Assembly: GCF_902729405.1 (NCBI RefSeq) | Contig: NZ_LR746496.1 | Span: 1,922,001-1,986,000 of the forward strand | DNA length: 64,000 nucleotides | Reading direction: 5' to 3' | From: Acididesulfobacillus acetoxydans | GTDB taxonomy: Bacteria; Bacillota; Desulfitobacteriia; Desulfitobacteriales; Desulfitobacteriaceae | Shown: piece by piece, positions 61,780-64,000 of the stretch | Position numbering within the stretch: the first letter of the stretch is position 1 | Layout of the letters: every line of letters starts with the position of its first letter | Made by a program: the position numbers and the translations under genes | The notes under the pieces: generated by a model | Told to the model about the DNA's origin: nothing | What the model saw: only the letters and a program-made list of their open reading frames with translations | The model's database searches: none

Positions 61780-62493
61780 GTGCGGGAAGAGGCAGGAGTT
61801 TTTCAACGGACGTTGAAACTATTCAGAAGTGAGGTGTTAAAAGGGGGAACGTTTGTGCGGGAAGGTTCGGACCGGTTTTTTAGCCAAACTGTACAGACTT
61901 CTGAAGGAACGATTTATGTCCAAGGGCCCGTTGCGGCCGAGACCTTGAAAGGGTTAAAGATGAATCCCGGCTTAAGGGCGTTCCGGCCGGCACTGCGGCA
62001 AAAGGAAGCGCTCATAGAGATCTGCGGGCTGGAATCAGGCAGGGTCATTATTGCCGAGCGTAATGGAGAGTTGCTGGGTTATGTCACCTATCATCCTCCC
62101 GACAGTTTTGAACGCTGGTCGAGCGGCCCTAAAGAAATACTGGAATTGGGCGCCATCGAACTTGCGCCGGAAGTCCGCGGCTATGGTCTTGCCCGCCGTC
62201 TGCTGGAGGTGTCTTTTGCCGATCCCGAGATGGAAAAATATCTTGTCTTGTCGACCGAGTATTACTGGCATTGGGACCTAGAGGGCAAGGGCCTGCACAT
62301 TTGGGAATACCGGGAGCTCATGCGCCGCCTCATGGCCCATGTCGGTATGGTGGTAAAGGATACCGATGATGAGGAAATCGCTTCTCATCCCGCGAATATG
62401 CTGACGGTGCGTTACGGAAGGCTCGTTTCCAGGGAGGCGATTCTGGCCTTTGAGGCCATCTTGTTCAAAAAGCCCGATTCCAACCGGGGGTGA
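61780..62493 (+). CDS. acuA: AcuA-like GNAT acetyltransferase
   Basis: 237 aa. GNAT core with acetyl-CoA-binding ELAPEVRGYGLARRLLE (about 128-144) and the AcuA-like end DTDDEEIASHPANMLTVRYGR (about 195-214). AcuA acetylates and inactivates acetyl-CoA synthetase in Bacillus. Here it could modify acyl-CoA ligases such as those in the aromatic cluster. GTG 61780 is the assumed start; the ribosome site is weak. Follows the degenerate NtrC-like gene. Confidence 0.68.
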   Translation: MREEAGVFQRTLKLFRSEVLKGGTFVREGSDRFFSQTVQTSEGTIYVQGPVAAETLKGLKMNPGLRAFRPALRQKEALIEICGLESGRVIIAERNGELLGYVTYHPPDSFERWSSGPKEILELGAIELAPEVRGYGLARRLLEVSFADPEMEKYLVLSTEYYWHWDLEGKGLHIWEYRELMRRLMAHVGMVVKDTDDEEIASHPANMLTVRYGRLVSREAILAFEAILFKKPDSNRG

Positions 62494-62498
62494 AGGGT

Positions 62499-63119
62499 AT
62501 GGAAGCAGGTAACGATCCTTGGTCTGAGGTTTTGCTGGCAGTGAGGGGGTTTTATGCCCGCAAAGATGTGGCCCATGACTTGAGCCACGCCCTTAGGGTG
62601 GGGGCTTGGGTGAAGAAATTAGCCCGTGAAGAAGGCGTAAAATCCACGACGGCGGAGCTGGCGGCTCTGGTGCATGATATCGGACGCCCGGGGGCGGCCG
62701 AGCCAAGCCATGCCGGCAGCGGGGCTGCTCTGGCGGAAAGCCTTCTGCGCAAATGCGGTTACTCGGATGGGGTGGTCGCTGAAGTGAAAGCCGCGGTGGC
62801 CGCCCACTCGCGGGAAGCGGGGCTTGAACCGCGGACGGAGGCGGCGATACTGCTTTACGACGCGGATAAGCTGGACTTTGTCGGTCCGGTCGGTTTGGCC
62901 CGTTTATTCGCTTATGGCAGTTTCCGGGGTTGGCCCTTAGAGGGGGAAAATTCTTGCGAAAGTTTTTACCGGGAGCGGATTAGAGGCTATTACGCCAACT
63001 TGGGCACAGAGGCCGGTAAACGCCATTTTGCCCCGCTCTTGGCTTACATGGAAGATTTCTGGCAGAAATTTCACACGCAGGGGCTGAAAGAGGAGGATTT
63101 TGGTAATCATATTTTCTGA
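62499..63119 (+). CDS. HD-domain phosphohydrolase
   Basis: 206 aa, HD superfamily (YedJ-like): HDLSHALRVGAWVKKLAREEG (about 25-45), LAALVHDIGRPG (about 54-65) with the HD pair, then AAVAAHS (about 95) and DADKLDFVG (about 117). A metal-dependent phosphohydrolase, substrate unknown. ATG 62499 lies behind GGGGGTGA; the GTG at 62490 overlaps the preceding stop. Confidence 0.8.
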   Translation: MEAGNDPWSEVLLAVRGFYARKDVAHDLSHALRVGAWVKKLAREEGVKSTTAELAALVHDIGRPGAAEPSHAGSGAALAESLLRKCGYSDGVVAEVKAAVAAHSREAGLEPRTEAAILLYDADKLDFVGPVGLARLFAYGSFRGWPLEGENSCESFYRERIRGYYANLGTEAGKRHFAPLLAYMEDFWQKFHTQGLKEEDFGNHIF

Positions 63120-63149
63120 GAGATCGCTCAGAAAGGATGATTTACCGGT

Positions 63150-63389
63150 ATGCGGTGGTTATGGCGCATTTTCGTCCTCTTCTTGCTTTTGAGTTTTGTT
63201 AAAAGTGTGGTCGCACCCCAGCCCCAGGCTTTTATTGCGTGGCCGGAACAGAGTAATTTAGTCCGCAAGATCCAGTGGGATTGGCGTCAATGGCGCCGGG
63301 GACTGCAAGATCTTCCCGCTAGCATTGAGGTTGAAATCCGCCGGCTGAGGCAGGACTTCCGGCCGGACGGAAACGGTACCTCGGTCTGA
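63150..63389 (+). CDS. Small membrane-anchored hypothetical protein
   Basis: 79 aa with one N-terminal membrane segment (about 4-24: LWRIFVLFLLLSFVKSVV) and a basic amphipathic tail. GAAAGGATG precedes the start. No family recognised. Confidence 0.5.
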   Translation: MRWLWRIFVLFLLLSFVKSVVAPQPQAFIAWPEQSNLVRKIQWDWRQWRRGLQDLPASIEVEIRRLRQDFRPDGNGTSV

Positions 63390-63555
63390 TGGCCGGACGG
63401 AAACGGGATCTTGACGGGCTGAGGGAAGCAGTACTCCGGTTTGAGCCGGCTTCCCGCGGGCGGGGTTCAGGTTTGACAGCCGCGGCCTCGGCGAAGTATG
63501 ATAAGCGTGGCGGCGGGAGGGTCCGTTTGAGTTTGGGATAAAGGAGTGTAGAAGA
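63390..63555. other. Spacer before the HesB-like gene
   Basis: 166 bp, GC-rich, with GGCCGGACGGAAACGG repeated at 63361 and 63393. No gene. AAGGAG precedes the next ATG. Confidence 0.4.
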
Positions 63556-63858
63556 ATGGTGGGGATTACGGAAATCGCGGCTCAAAAAGTGAAAGAGGTT
63601 ATATCCGGCCAGAATAAGGGGAACATGTACCTGCGCCTTTATGTGGCGGGTTTTGGCTGAGGTGGGCCAAATTTTGGCATGACTCTGGATGAGTCAAAGA
63701 CGGAGAACGATGTCTTGGACGAAGGGTTTGGTGTTTCGATCATTGCGGACCAGAAACTCTCTCCCTATTTGGAGGGGGCGACGGTTGATTACGTAGAGTC
63801 CCGTTACGGCGGGGGTTTTGAAATCCGTACACCACACTCGGAAAGTTGCAGCTGTTAA
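63556..63858 (+). CDS. HesB-like selenoprotein
   Basis: 100 aa if TGA at 63658-63660 (codon 35) is selenocysteine. The sequence VAGFG-U-GGPNFGMTLDE is the HesB/IscA-like family with Cys replaced by Sec, followed by SYGGGFEI-type residues and a C-terminal CSC. HesB-like selenoproteins are known in anaerobic Firmicutes and deltaproteobacteria. Family members handle iron-sulfur clusters or metal. ATG 63556 is preceded by AAGGAG; a good terminator follows. Without Sec readthrough only a 34-aa stub would be made. Confidence 0.85.
63666..63678 (+). promoter_or_regulatory. Candidate SECIS hairpin of the HesB-like gene
   Basis: GCCAA-ATT-TTGGC, a perfect 5-bp stem beginning 6 nt after the UGA. Close and small for a SECIS; the larger fold was not computed. 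Confidence 0.35.
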
Positions 63859-63866
63859 ACTCTGTT

Positions 63867-63890
63867 AAAGCCCGCATGGCGGGCTTTTTT
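63867..63890 (+). terminator. Rho-independent terminator
   Basis: AAAGCCCGC-ATG-GCGGGCTTT followed by T's; stem of 9 bp, textbook form, directly after the HesB-like gene. Confidence 0.92.
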
Positions 63891-64000
63891 GTTCGCTTAT
63901 TTTTTCCCGTTTAACGTGCCGCGCCGGACGGCGCGAGGGGTCAGCCCCGGGTCCTCCCGGCCCGTTGCAACGCCCGCGCCGCTGTCTCCGGGCGTCCTTA

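Noticed and set aside
63556-63660. 34-aa stand-alone gene
   Set aside because: The frame continues past the TGA with a clear HesB-like sequence to a stop just before a terminator.

Overview
The window looks like part of the chromosome of a strictly anaerobic, aromatic-degrading Firmicute of the Peptococcaceae/Desulfotomaculum-Pelotomaculum type. This is inferred from the strong GGAGG ribosome sites, frequent GTG/TTG starts, many ferredoxin-linked enzymes, UGA read as selenocysteine, a sigma-54 promoter with a PAS-type activator, and an almost complete anaerobic benzoyl-CoA gene set. No rRNA or tRNA gene, CRISPR array or intact transposase was seen.

Region 1 (1-6131) is the tail of a class II (tungsten-type, ATP-independent) benzoyl-CoA reductase electron module: the end of bamC, then bamD, bamE (HdrA-like, in-frame UGA at codon 77) and bamF (MvhD-like, UGA at codon 19). 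The catalytic bamB gene would lie left of the window.

Region 2 (6132-30538) starts with a consensus -24/-12 promoter and holds a class I (ATP-dependent) benzoyl-CoA pathway. It encodes an 828-aa NuoG/GltD-like FeS flavoprotein, a CoA-transferase-fold pair lacking the catalytic glutamate, benzoate-CoA ligase, an SDR, a thiolase, a ring-opening hydrolase (Oah/BamA type) with an added zinc ribbon, and four reductase subunits (bcrC, bcrB, bcrD, bcrA types). These are followed by a ferredoxin, an odd adenine-deaminase-like protein, the Had-type alcohol dehydrogenase, an amidohydrolase, a crotonase, an acyl-CoA dehydrogenase and a divergent thiolase. The window therefore carries parts of both known benzoyl-CoA reductase classes side by side.

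Region 3 (30539-39367) is an arylpyruvate/arylacetate module: two iorAB pairs, a convergent sodium:solute symporter with a 34-aa accessory protein, and a phenylacetate-CoA ligase. Region 4 (39368-51306) holds leuC/leuD/leuB-like genes plus a homocitrate/isopropylmalate/Re-citrate-synthase-like gene, then 3-hydroxyacyl-CoA dehydrogenase, an acyl-CoA ligase, a hypothetical gene and a three-subunit molybdenum hydroxylase. Region 5 (51307-64000) holds a DUF4160/DUF2442 pair, a CBS-PAS sigma-54 activator, oligoendopeptidase F, a TPR membrane protein, an Mrp ATPase, adenosylhomocysteinase, a degenerate NtrC-like protein, an AcuA-like acetyltransferase, an HD protein and a HesB-like selenoprotein.

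Two features run through the window. There are three separate UGA-Sec genes. Many spacers between co-oriented catabolic genes are built of locally amplified short tandem repeats (period about 20-27 bp, recurrent CAGA-x-GCCGGA theme), including about 480 bp of array inside the reductase subunit operon and an array of repeated ribosome-site-plus-ATG units in front of leuD.
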